Shown here piece by piece: positions 26,201 to 41,200 of a DNA stretch of 64,000 bases. The stretch is from Acanthosoma haemorrhoidale (lineage: Eukaryota > Arthropoda > Insecta > Hemiptera > Acanthosomatidae). The notes below the pieces were generated by a model. That model was given only the letters and a program-made list of their open reading frames with translations. It was not told where the DNA came from and searched no databases. Each line of letters opens with the position of its first letter. Positions within the stretch are counted from its first letter, which is position 1. Both the position numbers and the translations under genes were made by a program. The DNA is taken from contig OV884011.1 of NCBI GenBank assembly GCA_930367205.1, positions 122,447,866 through 122,511,865 on the forward strand. Direction: 5' to 3'.

Positions 26201-29200
26201 AAAAACGAATGTACTTTGAAAGATATGATGTCATTTGTTTTGTTTTTTTCTTTGTCTTTATCTTTTTTATTCTTTTTATGTTTAGTTTTAGATGGAAGTT
26301 TACTTTCAGGCACTGTAATTCTTCTTTCCTCTTCTTTAATTGGTCTGTAAATAAAAATAAAAATTAAAATGTACGATGATAATTGATTTTATTAAAAAAC
26401 AATACAATAAGACCAAAATTAATTCCAGTAAAATATACGATTCAGGAGAATATGGTTAAAAAATTATGCCATTATAAATATTTAGGTGATGTAAATATTT
26501 CAAAAGTCAATTGTAGAAAACATCATAGAATAAAGCATATTTTAAACATATAAATATTGTAATAATTGAAACAAATTAGTTGAAATGAATTAGTTCATTA
26601 ATTTTTTACTATGATACTCATATATATATCATGTAATTTTAAATGCTATTTGGTTGGTGTAATTCTGGATGAATAATATTTCAATAAAACACTACTCAGT
26701 CTCTCCACAATGTTATGTATTAAAAAGGACCTTTACTTCAATAAAAGTTCCACAAAATAAGGTATAATACTTAACTTTATCATATAAACCATCAAATCTT
26801 ATTAGTGCCTGCCAGGCTCAAAACTTAAATGAAAAATTAAAATATAATCATTTTGAAAACAGATTCACAAAAATGGTTTAGAACCAGGGATAGTCTTGTG
26901 TCTTACTATAAGAAAATTGGAATTAGGCTTCAAAAATATGACTACATTCTACTATACTTGGAATAAACATGAAACTATAAATAAGAAAATGAAATCCCTG
27001 ACACTCCAAAATATAGTTAAGAGTAAAAATAATGAAAACGAATGTGTTTGTTTTCCTAGAATAGTAAACTCGACTGATGTACACTTTGATAATAAAGAAA
27101 ATAAACTGTTAAATAAAGGAACAGCAGGGAGGAAGGCTGGGGCTTCAGTTGTTTATAGTTACTTCAGAGAGAAGTTGTTTAGAGATGCTAGAAAGGAGAG
27201 GTTGTCATTTTTGGAGTTGTTTTAAAAAGAGAGGTGTTGATGATAATTTGTTCCAGTTTGCAGATAGAAAATATAGTTGACATGAGGTCCCTTACTTTGT
27301 ATTTACTCATGCCTGTTATTTGTATTTATTACCTCGTATTAGCGCATGCCATTATAGAACCTCATATATCATAAGTGCAGAGTCTACAGGCAGTCATTGG
27401 GACAACATTATATTAAATATTATATTTGTAGCATCAGGATCACAAAACTCAATAATTGGTTGGAGTAAAGGCAAGCATTCGGCAGAAAATTTGCAAACAA
27501 ACTGTAGATGCATTAATTTTTTTTTCTATTTATTTCATTGAAATGTTTGGTTGCCGAGGACTCCTAGAGATTTAATAAATTACAAGTTGAATTTACTTTT
27601 TTTTTTGTTAATAAATTAAAGATATATTGCAATATGTATATATTTTAGTATTCTTATTAATAGCTAATAAAAACAAAAATAAATTAAACTTTTTAACTTA
27701 TTTATTATATTTCAAGAAGGACCCTGACAACCAAATATTTAACATAATATAAATTAAAAAAAAAATAAGACATACTGTTTTTGAGTTTTTTAGAATTTTT
27801 CCGTCTCAACTTGTTTAGCTCCAGCTCAAGTAGTGTTTTGTTGATATCGATGCTCTAACTATAATGCTCATTCAATGGCCTCCTGTAGATTCTGCCAATC
27901 TGACAAGTAATGCTTTTTCGTGAGGGAAAATACGAGGATATTAGAAAATAAGAAAAAATGAAATAAGAGGAAATATGATGTATGAAGGCCCTCATTTCAA
28001 ATATGTTTGGTCATCCGCAAGCTGCACAAAATCGTCATCAACACCTGTCTTCTCAAGCATTTCTAAACTGACAACTTCTCCTTTAAAGCCACTCAAAACA
28101 ACCGAATCCTGGTGTCCTACCAACCACCTGATCTACACTGGCCAAACCCCTTTTTTTCCACACTTGTTTAAATTTGAACTTATTTTCCTTCTTCCAAATT
28201 ACTTCTTAAAAAATAACATTATAATATATCCATGAATTAGACCATGCATAGCAACACTATAGATAGAATTCATTCCATTTCCTGTCTATTGCAAGATTGG
28301 GATAAATAAATACCCAGGCAATGCCTGGAAAGGAACGTTTGTGCGAGATAAACTTGGGAACTACTGAATCCATTTTGAGAATTGATATGCTCCATAAAAT
28401 GTCCGTTAACATGTAGGCTACGTTCACTTTAATTCTGTTAGGGGTTGGATGAACTTAAAATTAAAAATGGGCAAAATGATAGTCTTAATGTGTTTTAACA
28501 AACTGCAGCGTTTTAACAAAGCCACATTTAAAAAGCTAGTTTCAAAATAAATTGTGAGGAGACAACAGTGTGTTAATTCTTCAGAGTAATTTTCTAAATA
28601 ATAAATCTATCTAAATACTACTTTGTAATGCCTCATATATAAATATAAAACACCTTCACAATAATTTTGGCATTCAAATGTAAATACTACTACTTTGTAC
28701 TGTCTAAGATATAAATTAATAAAAAACACTCACTCATCCAGATTAATATCGAGAGCAGCATGTGGGTCATTGGCAGCTCTTATATCAGTGTTTTCATCAC
28801 CCGAATCAACAGCACCATCTGGCATTTCACCCCGCCCTATATAGACTGAAACTTCTCTCTCACCTCCACTGGATTCATCACTTTTCCCACCGTCTTTTTT
28901 ACCTTTCTTTTTTTTCTTTTTTGATCTTTCTTTTGTTGAACTCTTCTTCAGATATTTTTCAGATGATGCAAGGCCTATCAGACATTCAGTCAAGCTTATT
29001 GTCATAACACAATACAAAATTGTAACTAAATATGATGCTACAAATTATCCTGTTTAAATACATCTGTGAAAATAAGTTACCTAACAATATACTATAATTT
29101 TCAACTTACCAGGAATAATAAGTGGGACTGAAAGATCGATAGGAGTCACATCAATATTTTTAATAACATTCGTGTTTGAACTCTTAAGATAATTGGGATT

Positions 29201-32200
29201 CATATCTTGTTCTTGCTTCCTTGCTTCTCTCATCTGTAGAAAAACTACTTATAATGTTGGATCAAAGTTAAAAAATAGATTAACAAACAGAACGCTGTGT
29301 GTCAAGTTACTCATTACTTATGGTGTATGCTATTAAATTAAAAAACTTCATACCTTCGACATTTCTTCAGGAGTGGGCTCAATGGAAGCTTTTCTATCAT
29401 TTGAATTAGACACAGAAAATATTTCAGATAACTGACTAGGAATTTCATCCATTTCCTCATCAGAAGATGAAGATGGAGGATCATTTATCCATGCTTCCAG
29501 ATCAAGCCTAGGGAAAACAAAACTTTCACTTCTAATTAAACAGTTAAAGAGCTAAACAAATTTAAATTTTGGCACATTGTTAGAAAAGAAAAAAGCTCAG
29601 TTTGATTAAAAATTGTTTTGATCACAAAAACTTACAAAAAGAATACTCAAATACGCAAGAATAGTATATACTAAAGGTACTTTATGTGCGAAATGTCTTA
29701 TAATTTGCATTTCAATACCCAAAGACGTGTCAAATATTTTTTGGACTATCACTAAAAGTTTTAATGAAATCCATGGCTGTCAGTGAAGGAACTCTCATTT
29801 TAACTATGAATCTATTTCAGTTATGTGTTAGTTGGTGACAGTATTACTTGAATAGGTAGATAGTAGATGGTGCTGAGGTACAATCATGGTTATGATTAAG
29901 ACTTTTCTTAACGAATCAAGCTTTGTAAGTAAGTATGTGTGTGTTTAACTATAGTCATCAGAAAAAACTTTTCATCACAGTAATAGATTAATAATGAAAT
30001 AACAGAAAGTATTGTAAAATATTTAACTAAAGGGCTGCTTATGTTTTCCTGTACTGCAGGGTCATAAAAATTACATTGTCCAGGCTTTGGTATTTTAACA
30101 TGGAATTTATTATAAAAAGTAATGCTTTCTTTCTACAATCAGTATTCAATAAGATACAATCAAACCTCTATATATTGAACATGAAGGTTACTTGAAACAA
30201 AGTTGATGTATGGCAAGATTGCAATTTTTATCCTTGTCATACTAAAAACAATCACAGTTATTTTTTAGGGTTAAAGAAAAAAAACTGAATGTACAAATAA
30301 ATTTATTTGAAAAATTGTACAAATTAGATATGTGATTGCAGATTTTTTACATACAATAAAACACCACTGAACCGGCCTGGTCCCTGGCTGGGACTGAGAC
30401 CCTGGTCAGTTATCCATTTGGCTGGTTGACCCAAGGTTCCGGTGAAAAATTGATTTTTGTTTTAAAAAAACCTTCATATTTCATCAGGTGTCATGAATAA
30501 ACAAGTAAATAAGAAGTTATGGCAACTCATTTTATAGTAGATTTGTACTATCGAATGAACACAAAAAATTTAACATTACAAAATTACACAAACTTTGAAA
30601 AATTAATGTACACATCATTGTTTAAAAAAATCAGTTATTTAATGAAAAATACATTTTTTCTGTTTTTTACCTTTCAAAGATTTTTTGAAAGCCAAGTTTC
30701 TCCATTTTCTTAAGTTTATCGGACCCAATGTTTTTGAAACTTGTTGCTGCTTAACATATTGCAATACAATTGCTGCAGCTTTTTTTGTTTCGTTGTGTCC
30801 TATTTCTGACGCCTCCAAATCTACTTTTTCACCATCATCTCTGCATTCATCGTCATCTTTACTGGTGATGATACCTATTATTTTCTCCCCCATAGAAAAT
30901 TTGTTTTCGAGTCCACTTTTTGCTATCCATTCTTCAATGTCTTTAAACTGCATTTGGTTCCCACCAGTTAACAACTGCAGATTTAATTTCGATTTCTTTG
31001 TTCTCTGAATCATTGATACTCTCGACCAGATTTTCTATTTGATTTCACAGAGGTAGAAGAAAGCATTTTCTCAAAAGCACTGGCCAACATAAAAATTACT
31101 TCCTTGATGTTTATCTTCTTCACTTTTTCAAGAAACTTACGTCGGTACCGTCTTTTTAAACTCTCACTTCTTTGTCCATAGGCTGCACCAAGTTGGTTAC
31201 ATTTGACAGTTTATATTGGTTGAAACAAACGGCGTTCTGATTGACAGGCATTCAGTTTCAGTCGAGCCTCGGGACTGATACTTGCAGTTGTATTTATGTT
31301 TGAAATTATTGTCTTTTTCTTATTTACCTTCTGCACCTCTCCGTCCTAACCTTTCTAGTTTTAGTCCAGCTCCACACCTAAGAAATGCTTAAAATCGATT
31401 CACTTATTTTTTCTTGTTCTTCAGGGCTTTCTTCTACAAACCAGTTTTCTATCGTAGTGGCTAAGACATCATTCTCCCATACTTTGGCTAATGCATTTAT
31501 ACAAAACGAAGATTTACAAGTTTTCCTATAGGTTCATCATTTTCAAATGCAAAGATCAAGCGCTTCAGGATTTGTTTTCAGTAATGTATTTTCAAATTTT
31601 TAATTACGCCTTGGTCCAAGCTTTGTAATTTAGCAGTTGTATTTGGTGAAGCTTTAATTTCTCCTTACTTTTCATGTTAGCAAAAATGACTACTGTATGA
31701 TTCGTTCCTTACTATTTTTTCTTCCAAAACATTTATTGTTTTTGAAAGTCTAAGTTTTAATGTGCAAACACTTTAAAAAAAACTATAAATAAATAAAACA
31801 TCGTTTTGAGAATAATATTATTATTAATAGGATAATATTATTAAGCGTTTAAATTCAATATGCCATATGTTGACCAAAAACAAAAATCATAGTGTTGCAT
31901 AGTTAGGTAAGTTCTAGCCTGCTTAAAATGAAAGAGGTCATATTCTATTTAGCTCTTGCCAAAAAGTACAGAATCCACATTTCTTTCCAAAAAGGACTAT
32001 ATTGATATTATATTGTTAAAAATTCAAGGGAAAAGTGCAATAAACTTAATTAAAATAATTATTATAACAAATACTAGATTTGTATGCAAAAATAATCAGG
32101 TAAATTGATCCAATAACAAATTAAGGACTGTGAATTTTAGAAATAGCTGGAGATACATCAAGTTCTTCAATTCGCTGAACACTAGACAAATTCAATGTTC

Positions 32201-35200
32201 AATACCATGTCTCTTCTACCCTTTCCTCATCAATGACAATAAGCGGAGGTTGAGGGAATCAAGACAAGGTTTCCACACTATCCCTAGGCTGAGTCCCATC
32301 ACTGTCTTAACATCAGCTAATCTAGACACAGTCACCATAATCTTGAAATGCAGCTCGAGTGGAGTACAAGGAGTATGCTAGTAGTGTATTGTATGTTTTA
32401 TTCATAAATAAAAGTTTGGGGTCCAAAAATTTGAAAAAACAAACAGTAATAATAAAAATAAATACCCTTCAGGAATCTGCACTTTACGTTGAGCTTTTGG
32501 AGCAACAGGGTTCATATCTCCAGCAAAAAGAATAGTGACAGATGGAATAATAGCTGTATCTCCGTCATTCAGCCTCTCTTCAATTAACTTGACAAGCTCC
32601 AAAGCAGAACACGCTCTTTCTTGAACCTCAAGATCTCCAGATCCAACAAACTGTGGAAGCTTCTCCATTACCAGCCTGCAGGTCTATATTAAATTAAAAT
32701 TTGGGATTTTTCATTCAGGAATATTACAATAAATCACTTATAATTATGATAATTTATTTATTGTAATGATATTTTATATACTAAATTTAAATATCCCCCC
32801 CATTTTAAATATAAACACAGCAATAAAAGCATTTTTTTTTTGTTTTTGAAGTACAGAGAATATAACACATAAGTCATCGGGACTTATTCAGAGCACATGC
32901 ACATCCCAAATCACTTGAAAATAAGGCAGGAGGTACCTTATAGAGAGAGCAGAAAGGTGCTTGAATTTTCCCTTTTATTATTTAAATTCATAAAATTAAG
33001 TATTCCTGTAACATCTATACATATTTTTTACTGCCAAATTATAAGCAAATCCAAAACTCTAGTGGTAGAAGCTATAAAGTTATTTTTCTTTGGAAAACAA
33101 TTGTATAGAAATAACAACACTATATTATTGTTTGGACAAAAACTATAATATTATTAAATAAAATTACTTAGATCTATACCTTAATTGCTTCCTCAAGCTC
33201 TGAATTTTCTATAATTTTTGTGAATACTTTAAGTATATTGTGCACATATATAGCTTGTATATGAGGTGGGAGGCAATTAATTCGTCCATTTAACAAAGCT
33301 TCTAAAGTTGACTTTGTATTGGGTAATTCCCTGCAAAATAGGTTAAAGCTATTAACTTTCAATAACATGTATTAATAAATTAGTTGATACATTTCAATAG
33401 TTATAATAATTCTAACTTCATTAAATAATAATTTAAATGTATTAAACAAAATACATTAAAAATTATTTAATATATTAAATTAAATAAGGTTAGGTTCCTG
33501 GAAAACTTCACCTTTTTCTTCAGTTATAAAACATCTATGGTATAAGACATTTTGGGGAGAGGAATTTATATCACTAAGTTAATTAGCAGAAAATTTAATT
33601 CTTAAGGTGTAAAATTAGCTTTATCATACAGATGATAATAAGATTTCTTCAAAAAGGCATTAATATAAATAAAATTGTATAACAAATACAAACTATGATC
33701 TGGTCTGGGGAACTAATGAGTTCAATCTGTCAACGAGCCACAAATGATCAAAACTCGTAAATACCCATGAAACTGAAAACTATTTAAAACCGAAATCATC
33801 TTTCATCAACTACCAAAAATAAGTAAAGCTTCATTTCCAAATCTACAAAACAGATTACACATTTTCCATTGTCAATAAGTGAAACCGAGACCCCTGAAGC
33901 ACAGGAGATGGTTTAACTGTATCTTAGGCTTATATGACTTTTAACTAAAACTATAAAAGTCTCTAAAAACATTACTATTTGATCCGACAATCTATTATTA
34001 ACATTTTCTTTTTAAGTAACCAAAATTTGATTAGATTGATTATAACTAAATTAAATTTATTCATATTATTTAAGTATAACTCTGTACCTCGGAGGGATAC
34101 AACACTATGTCCATTTTCATAACTTTACAGGAGAGGAGTTTTAAACTTTTTTTCAACAAAAAGTGTTATTGGCACAGCTATTTATTGAGTATTGTTGAAA
34201 CAATATTTTACCAGAACATTCTATTTATTGTTATTTACATCATGCAGTTGTTATAAAATGAAAAAAAACCTTTAACTCTGTAATAAAGTCAATATGGAAA
34301 AAAATGGACATAGTGTTGTATCCCTCCGAGGTACAGAACTAAATTAAATTTATTCATATTATTTAAGTATAACTAATTTTAATTTATTAAAAATATTTAA
34401 TTATAATTTTTTTAAATACCTTAACTATAACTTTTTACAATGTATACATATATATACAAAGTAAAACATGTATTAAATTATTGTACAACAACCAGAGTAG
34501 TTTTTGTACTATCATAACAATGTTGCTCATAAAAAATACTTTATTTTTTTTTCAAAAATATTTCATCTCGCGTTGATACAACAAAAAGTATTAAAATCCA
34601 CTAGAATGTACAAATTAAATAAGTGTTTTTTATTATTTTCTAGCAAAACTTTATCAGTTGCAAAATCTTTGCACATTAACTTCTTTAATTTGTCCTTAGC
34701 TGTGGGGGGGAAATCAGAACTTTGTATCTTAAATAGCTTCTGAACTGGAATTTGAAAAATTCAGCAAAACAGCTATTATTTTTTTCACGTTTAATTTTTT
34801 TTTTTTGTATAATTCTCATCATTGTGTTTTAATCAAACGCTATTCAGAATATGAGCTGTTCTAGAGAAAACTTCTAAAATTTCAGATCAATCGAATAATT
34901 TTGTTCAATGGACAAAAAATGATCACCCTGAATGAAAGTAGAGCAAAGAAAGTAGAAAATAGCTCAAACTCGTCAAATGGAAAAAAAAAAAAAAGAATGT
35001 GAACAATTTCAAAGAATTATCTGGAGCACATCAAATGCAATACATTATACAGATTATTTCATTATATCACTACTAATGTGAAAGATATATTTATTTGAAA
35101 ACTAACTAACCCAGCGAATTCACCACATATCCATGCAGCAGCGTATAGTACATCAGCCATCTTGGCAGGTGGCTGAGCAAGCAAATGACTGTTCTCTAGG

Positions 35201-38200
35201 AGAAGAGACATCTGGCTAACAGTGAACGCACGAACGGCCTGAACTCTCACAGCAACATCTACCATCTGTGCCGCAACAAGTTTGCCGTGCTGAGTTCCCT
35301 CCATCCGCGTCAGTTCCACTAAAACACTAACATACCTAAAACAAAATACATAATTAAAAAAATAATACTTACAAAATTAGAAGTAAAATGAAACATCCAC
35401 ACACAATTACAATTATGAATAATTACCATTCAAAATTTGTGATGTATTGATAGTTATTTTGTGAACAAATGTCAATGATTTTGGAAAGAAGTTCGTCCCT
35501 ATATGTTGTCCCTTCAGCCTTATCCATATGAATCATCAATTTCTTAACGATTTCCATAAGTGTTTTTTTAGAAACCTAAAATATTTCATTAAGTAAGGGC
35601 TAACTTAAGACACAGTGTCATATGTCATGTTGTGAAAAAAAAAAAAAGGCATAAGAAAATATTTGAATTACCAACCATCCCATAAAGAAGATCAAGAGCC
35701 CTGAGCCTTATAGATTCATCTTTATCATCGAGGCATTGCATCACGAGATCTTTGTGAGACTGAACTGATTTTGGGTGAGTCTTAAGAATTTTTGACATTG
35801 CCAACAAACCAAGATATTTTACTGTAAAAATATAAAATTCTTAATAAACACCAATTTATACTAAATTATGCTACACAAAGTTTATATATTATATCAAGAT
35901 ATTTAATGAAATAATTTTTCTATTACTATAATATAATTTCATATAGGTTTACATGGAATCACATATTTCAAATCAGAGTGTACAGATTTTTAATTTGATA
36001 CCCTCCTCAAAATAAGAGAAAAATATTTGTTTTTTAATTACAACTAATTAATTTATTTATTTATTTATTAATGATTCTTACTCATACGTTATAGAAATGG
36101 TTATATTTTTCATATCTTATGTTTTTACATCAAATGGGGCCTTCATATAAAATTTCAGGGGACTCGAGGAAGACTTAAGCAAAGGACTATCAAAAAAACA
36201 ATACAGACAGATAGACAGTCACATAGGTGAAAACATAATAGTTTCTGATTTCAAGAAAATCAACGAAACTCTAAAAAATAAGATTTTAGATCATAATTGA
36301 TGTAATAAAGTTTAGTTGGTAAAAAAAATACTTTGATACAATGGTGAGGTAACTGATCCTCAGAGGAAGGGATGAACTGAAGAAGTAAATATCAAGGCTA
36401 ATCATAGGATTAGACTTGACCACACACTTACTGTTATGACACAAATTAATATTGCTCAGTCTACTTTATAATATGGACATGGTAATTATCTTTTGGACTC
36501 AAAAGATTCATTTCTAATATAGATTAATTCTTATTTGATTCTATTATTTTAGATAAAAAAAAGTTATCAGAAGCATGTCAAAAATGATAATGAATTAATT
36601 TATAGTACTGAAAATATTCAGGAGCTTAAAAAAATGTAATTAATAATATTAAAACTAAAATCTCACTGACAGTTTTGATCTGAGTCTTCAATTAATATCC
36701 TCAACTTCTGGACACAGAGCTAAAACAAACAGTATCAAAATTTAGATAGCCGAAATGGTTAACACTAATGATATACCATCATTTACACCATTTAAAAAAA
36801 CACACCTGTATTGAGGCACTATGGTTCGGCATCCCAGATGAGATTGAGATTAGAACTATGAAAAAATCAAAAATCTTTTTACATTACAGATACTTAACGG
36901 GTATAACAAATACACAAACTAAATAATGATATACCAACCAGCGATGACTGTATTGATGCATTCATACAGCAAAGACATTGCTGAAGTGCTATAAAAATCA
37001 ATAACAACTTTAAATTTAAAAAAAATCATATATTAAATTTAAAAGCTTAAAAGGAAAAATTAAGCTATGGTTATTTTCTAATCTTTACTAGAGCATTTAA
37101 ATTCAGGCTAAAAGCTTTTAAAGTACAAAAGCGTGTTATTGTTTATTCATTTGTTGGACAGCTTACTATAGCCAGTGTTCAGAGAAAATTTATTTAAAAA
37201 TTCAAATGCTTGAGCGTGCAGTGAATTGTAAAACTAATATTTTATATGGTGCATCTGAGCAGAAGCAATAATCGCATTCTACAGCCAAAATGGCAAACAA
37301 ATTACTACTCAGAAGCTTGGTGGTGCTCTCCATCGGCCTTTCCGTTTTTGCTGATCAAGTTTAGCCTTATATCTATTATACTAAGAACGATGACAGCAAT
37401 GCGTGTTAAAAAAGATAAATTACAAAGTGAATAATGTTTGAGTGCTTGTTTTTTAGTACTATTTTTGTTAATCAAAGAGCACCCTTTAAAATAAATTAAA
37501 CTTAACAGTTAACACCTAAATTATTAATGGTTAACAATATTAATGTTACAATGTTATCATTTGGGATGTTATTCTGATAAAACTATAATGGGTCTAATGG
37601 AATGTTCTACCCATTATATGAATTCGATCAGCATCAGTAAGCCTATTTTCTTTCTTTCCTAAAGCTATCAATAATTGGACCAAAAGAGTTTTTTCAAATC
37701 ATATAGGATATGCTATCCTCAATCTAATGAAAATTTTTTTTTAGTTCCAATTTTCTTCAAAGCTAATACAATAAATATGTACAAATAAAAAATTTCCATC
37801 AGATTACAAAATAACAATACGGAAAAAAAAGTTATATAACCAAAGCAACTGGTTTCTGTAAAACTGGTTTCCTTATTGGATCAAGTCCAAACATAGGTCA
37901 GGGGTGGCATTTTCAAAAGTTTTTAAGTTGAAATTTTGGATTGGAATCAAAAACAAAAAATGGAAAGATGTGCCGAGTCATATAAAGAAAAACTTAATCA
38001 ATTCAACAAAGCTGAAAAATATATTATATTTAATTAGTAATACTGACTTCAGAATATTTTTTTTGGTATTCAAATCAATCGGTAATACAGTAAATTTATC
38101 TTCGATATAAAAGAGATTTTATGCATATTATGTTTAAATATGATTGACATATTTAAGGTCATATTTTTTATTGACACAAAAAAAACCATTTAAATGCTAA

Positions 38201-41200
38201 AAATTTTAGGACAGAGCCATCTGTTAGACCCATTATAAACGATATGAGGAAACTTATAGGGGCTGATTACCTGTGTATGAGGTTGGTGAGGGGCTCAATG
38301 AGTTTCTTACCAAGACGAGGCTCGAGGGGAGTCAACGCACCAAACTGAAAATACAAATCCTCTCAGCCAATAGCTAAATAAAATCATTCACACGTCTACT
38401 CTAACCCACTCTTCACAGCTATCACACACTACGCTCTAACTATGATCAACACCTACAATATAATATTATAAGGATGTCCATTGTTAACACAGTAAGAAAG
38501 CTGAATGGTTTCTAATGGTATCACAAATTACTTCTGAACCAACTTCTAATGGTATTACAAAATTACTTCCTAACTATAATTACAATTACCAAAGATTAAC
38601 TAGCACCATAATATACCAACATTTTACAACAGTCACATGTAAACATTGAAAGTGAGTTTCTTTCACTTAGTTAGATTTTCTTCTTAGCTCTTCAGACCAC
38701 ATTTACCAAGTTGATGGAGCTTAGATTATTGGACATATACATTTTATTCTTTAAAAAAATAATGTTACTACTGATTTTTGATCACATCAAAATAATTCAT
38801 AAAAAACCAAACCGTATCAAATGATAACAAACCGACAACAAATATCCCTCGATCAGAATTAATGAGCAAATTATTTCAAATACAAGCTGTTATACATCCT
38901 TGAAGTTTCCTACTATGCATCTGTCAGTAGCCTTGAAAAAATTTATTGTTCCCTTCTTGGGTATCTTCTTATTGCCACTATTGCATATTTATTTGTTTCA
39001 AACCTATGTACTAAGAGCTTGTGTACAATCCCTAGCATGTATTAATGGTTATCATCTATACAAATTTCAAAGAAATATTGGCATCAATCACTAGAATAAA
39101 CTTGACGTTAATAAAACGCTTTTCTGCCTTAGTGTAGACTATTAATTTTAGCTCTGATATAGATGTTAACTGGGAATATATGGCAGTAAGTGCACACAAA
39201 CTATTATTATATGGCTCCGAAATTATGAAATGTGCAATAGTATTGTAAAGCACTCACTAAATACCATCTTTTGGGACTGGGAGGCATGTGGAGCTCCACA
39301 ACTCCCTGAACCGAGCACTCTCTGTTGGAAAGTGCTATAACCACACAAGTGGGTACTACTTAACCCTGTCACCAAGCACACTCTAGCCTCAAAGATGTAT
39401 GATAGATAAGCTAATGTTGTGCCAGACTTATTAAATACCTATAAACAGTTAAATACAATGTATAAACCTATGGTGAACACATTAGTGAGCAAATACAACG
39501 CTAAATATTTATGTCCCTCATTTGAATAAATTAGATTTGTAAGTAGATGCAAAAGGAATGGTCCAAACTCTGCTACCTCTCGCAAACATTCTCTGCTATG
39601 AGCCTATAACTTTGTGACAATGCCTTGAATAAATTAAGGCGCCATCCGCCTTTCTAGGCATTCCACACCCTATATCCTTCCCATACATCCTTCAAATAGG
39701 GGTCCCCCCTTAGTGAAAGGCACTTTCCAGCCAAAAATAATTTTCCTTATTTTTCCCACATTCCTATTTTTATAAGTTTGAGAGCTTAGGGGGAAAAAAA
39801 AAAAAAAAAAAAAAAGAATAAATTAAGGGTGAGCCTCATCACCTAGTGTTGTATAAGAACGATGAACTTTTAGCGACAATAAAAATTTTATTATATTTAT
39901 GCACTCCGCCAAATGCATGTAAATGCAGAAAGAGGAGAAATATGTAATCCAATTATTTTATTATTTTTTGTACATTGTATTATTTTGTTTGAGGTTTTGA
40001 AATAAAAAAAAAAGAATAAATTAAAACCCAAAGGTAAACCCCATCACCTAGTCCCTTTTCACTTTACATAATTTTAACTACATATACATTAGTTAGTTTT
40101 TAAGACAATAACTGCTTAAAATGTATCCAATGCAGTATAAGGAGAAATCCACATTGTAAATTTAATTTTTAAATATAATTGCCCAAGGGGTTAAGGAAAA
40201 ACAAACAAACAGAATTTGTATAAAATGTAGTCAAGCTACAGGAAATTTAATGAATCATTTGTAAACACATTCATTTGTAGAATCTATTTATTGCAACATA
40301 AATTAATTTAGGAACAAGGGGATATGAAAAGAAAAAAAATTAAAGAAAGAAAATTCTTTAATTTATTCAATTAATTATGCTTCCAGGGCCTCCCCTCTCC
40401 TCAATTCCTTCACCCAACCTTCAAATAGATAGGTCCCTCCTAGTAAAGGATCCCTTTCACTCCAATAATTTCCAATATTTTTTACCCCATTCTTATATTT
40501 GAAATTGTAAGCTTTGAAAGAAAAAAATGATTGATTTTCTCAACCTGAACAAGCAAACTTTTGTAGTTTTTTCCTAGACACAAGGACTTTTATAATAATA
40601 ACTATTGCTTAATTATTATTTTAGAAGCAATAAAGCATTTTTATTTTATTTGTGCCCATTTTAGAGCAGTTCTGCCAATTGATTGTGAGCATTCCTTTCC
40701 ATTCCAAAGCCTTTCCATCTTCAAACTATGGGCAATATCAAGAGCAATGTTGTTTACATTGAAATAAAAATAATTATACAAAGTACTATAATTATTAGTA
40801 AATATACAAATGAATTACTAAAATATGTATTGCCACATTTATAAATTTTAATCACTACTGTAAACCTAAACCTGTTTGACTTTCATGTTTTGAGCATAAG
40901 CAGTAAAGCGTACTTTTTGGTAAACAGATATATTCCGACCCCGGGAAGGAGTTGGATGACCTTAATAAAAAACAGGTTGTTTTGAAGGGTATAATAAGCC
41001 AGATATGAAACAGGCGGTGTTAACCAAATAGTGTTAACCAATAATGAAATATGAATTTATTTATTGTAATAACCATCAATTTCATTAATCAAGAATTTAT
41101 TAATTACATAAATTTGCATTTATTATTCAATATTTAGTTTATAGTTAATTTTATCATTGTTATTAGCATTGCATGCATATTTTTTTTAGTTGTATTTATA

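Noticed and set aside
30685..31008. 107-codon plus-strand frame
   Set aside because: It is the antisense of the decayed Tigger-like transposase C-terminus.
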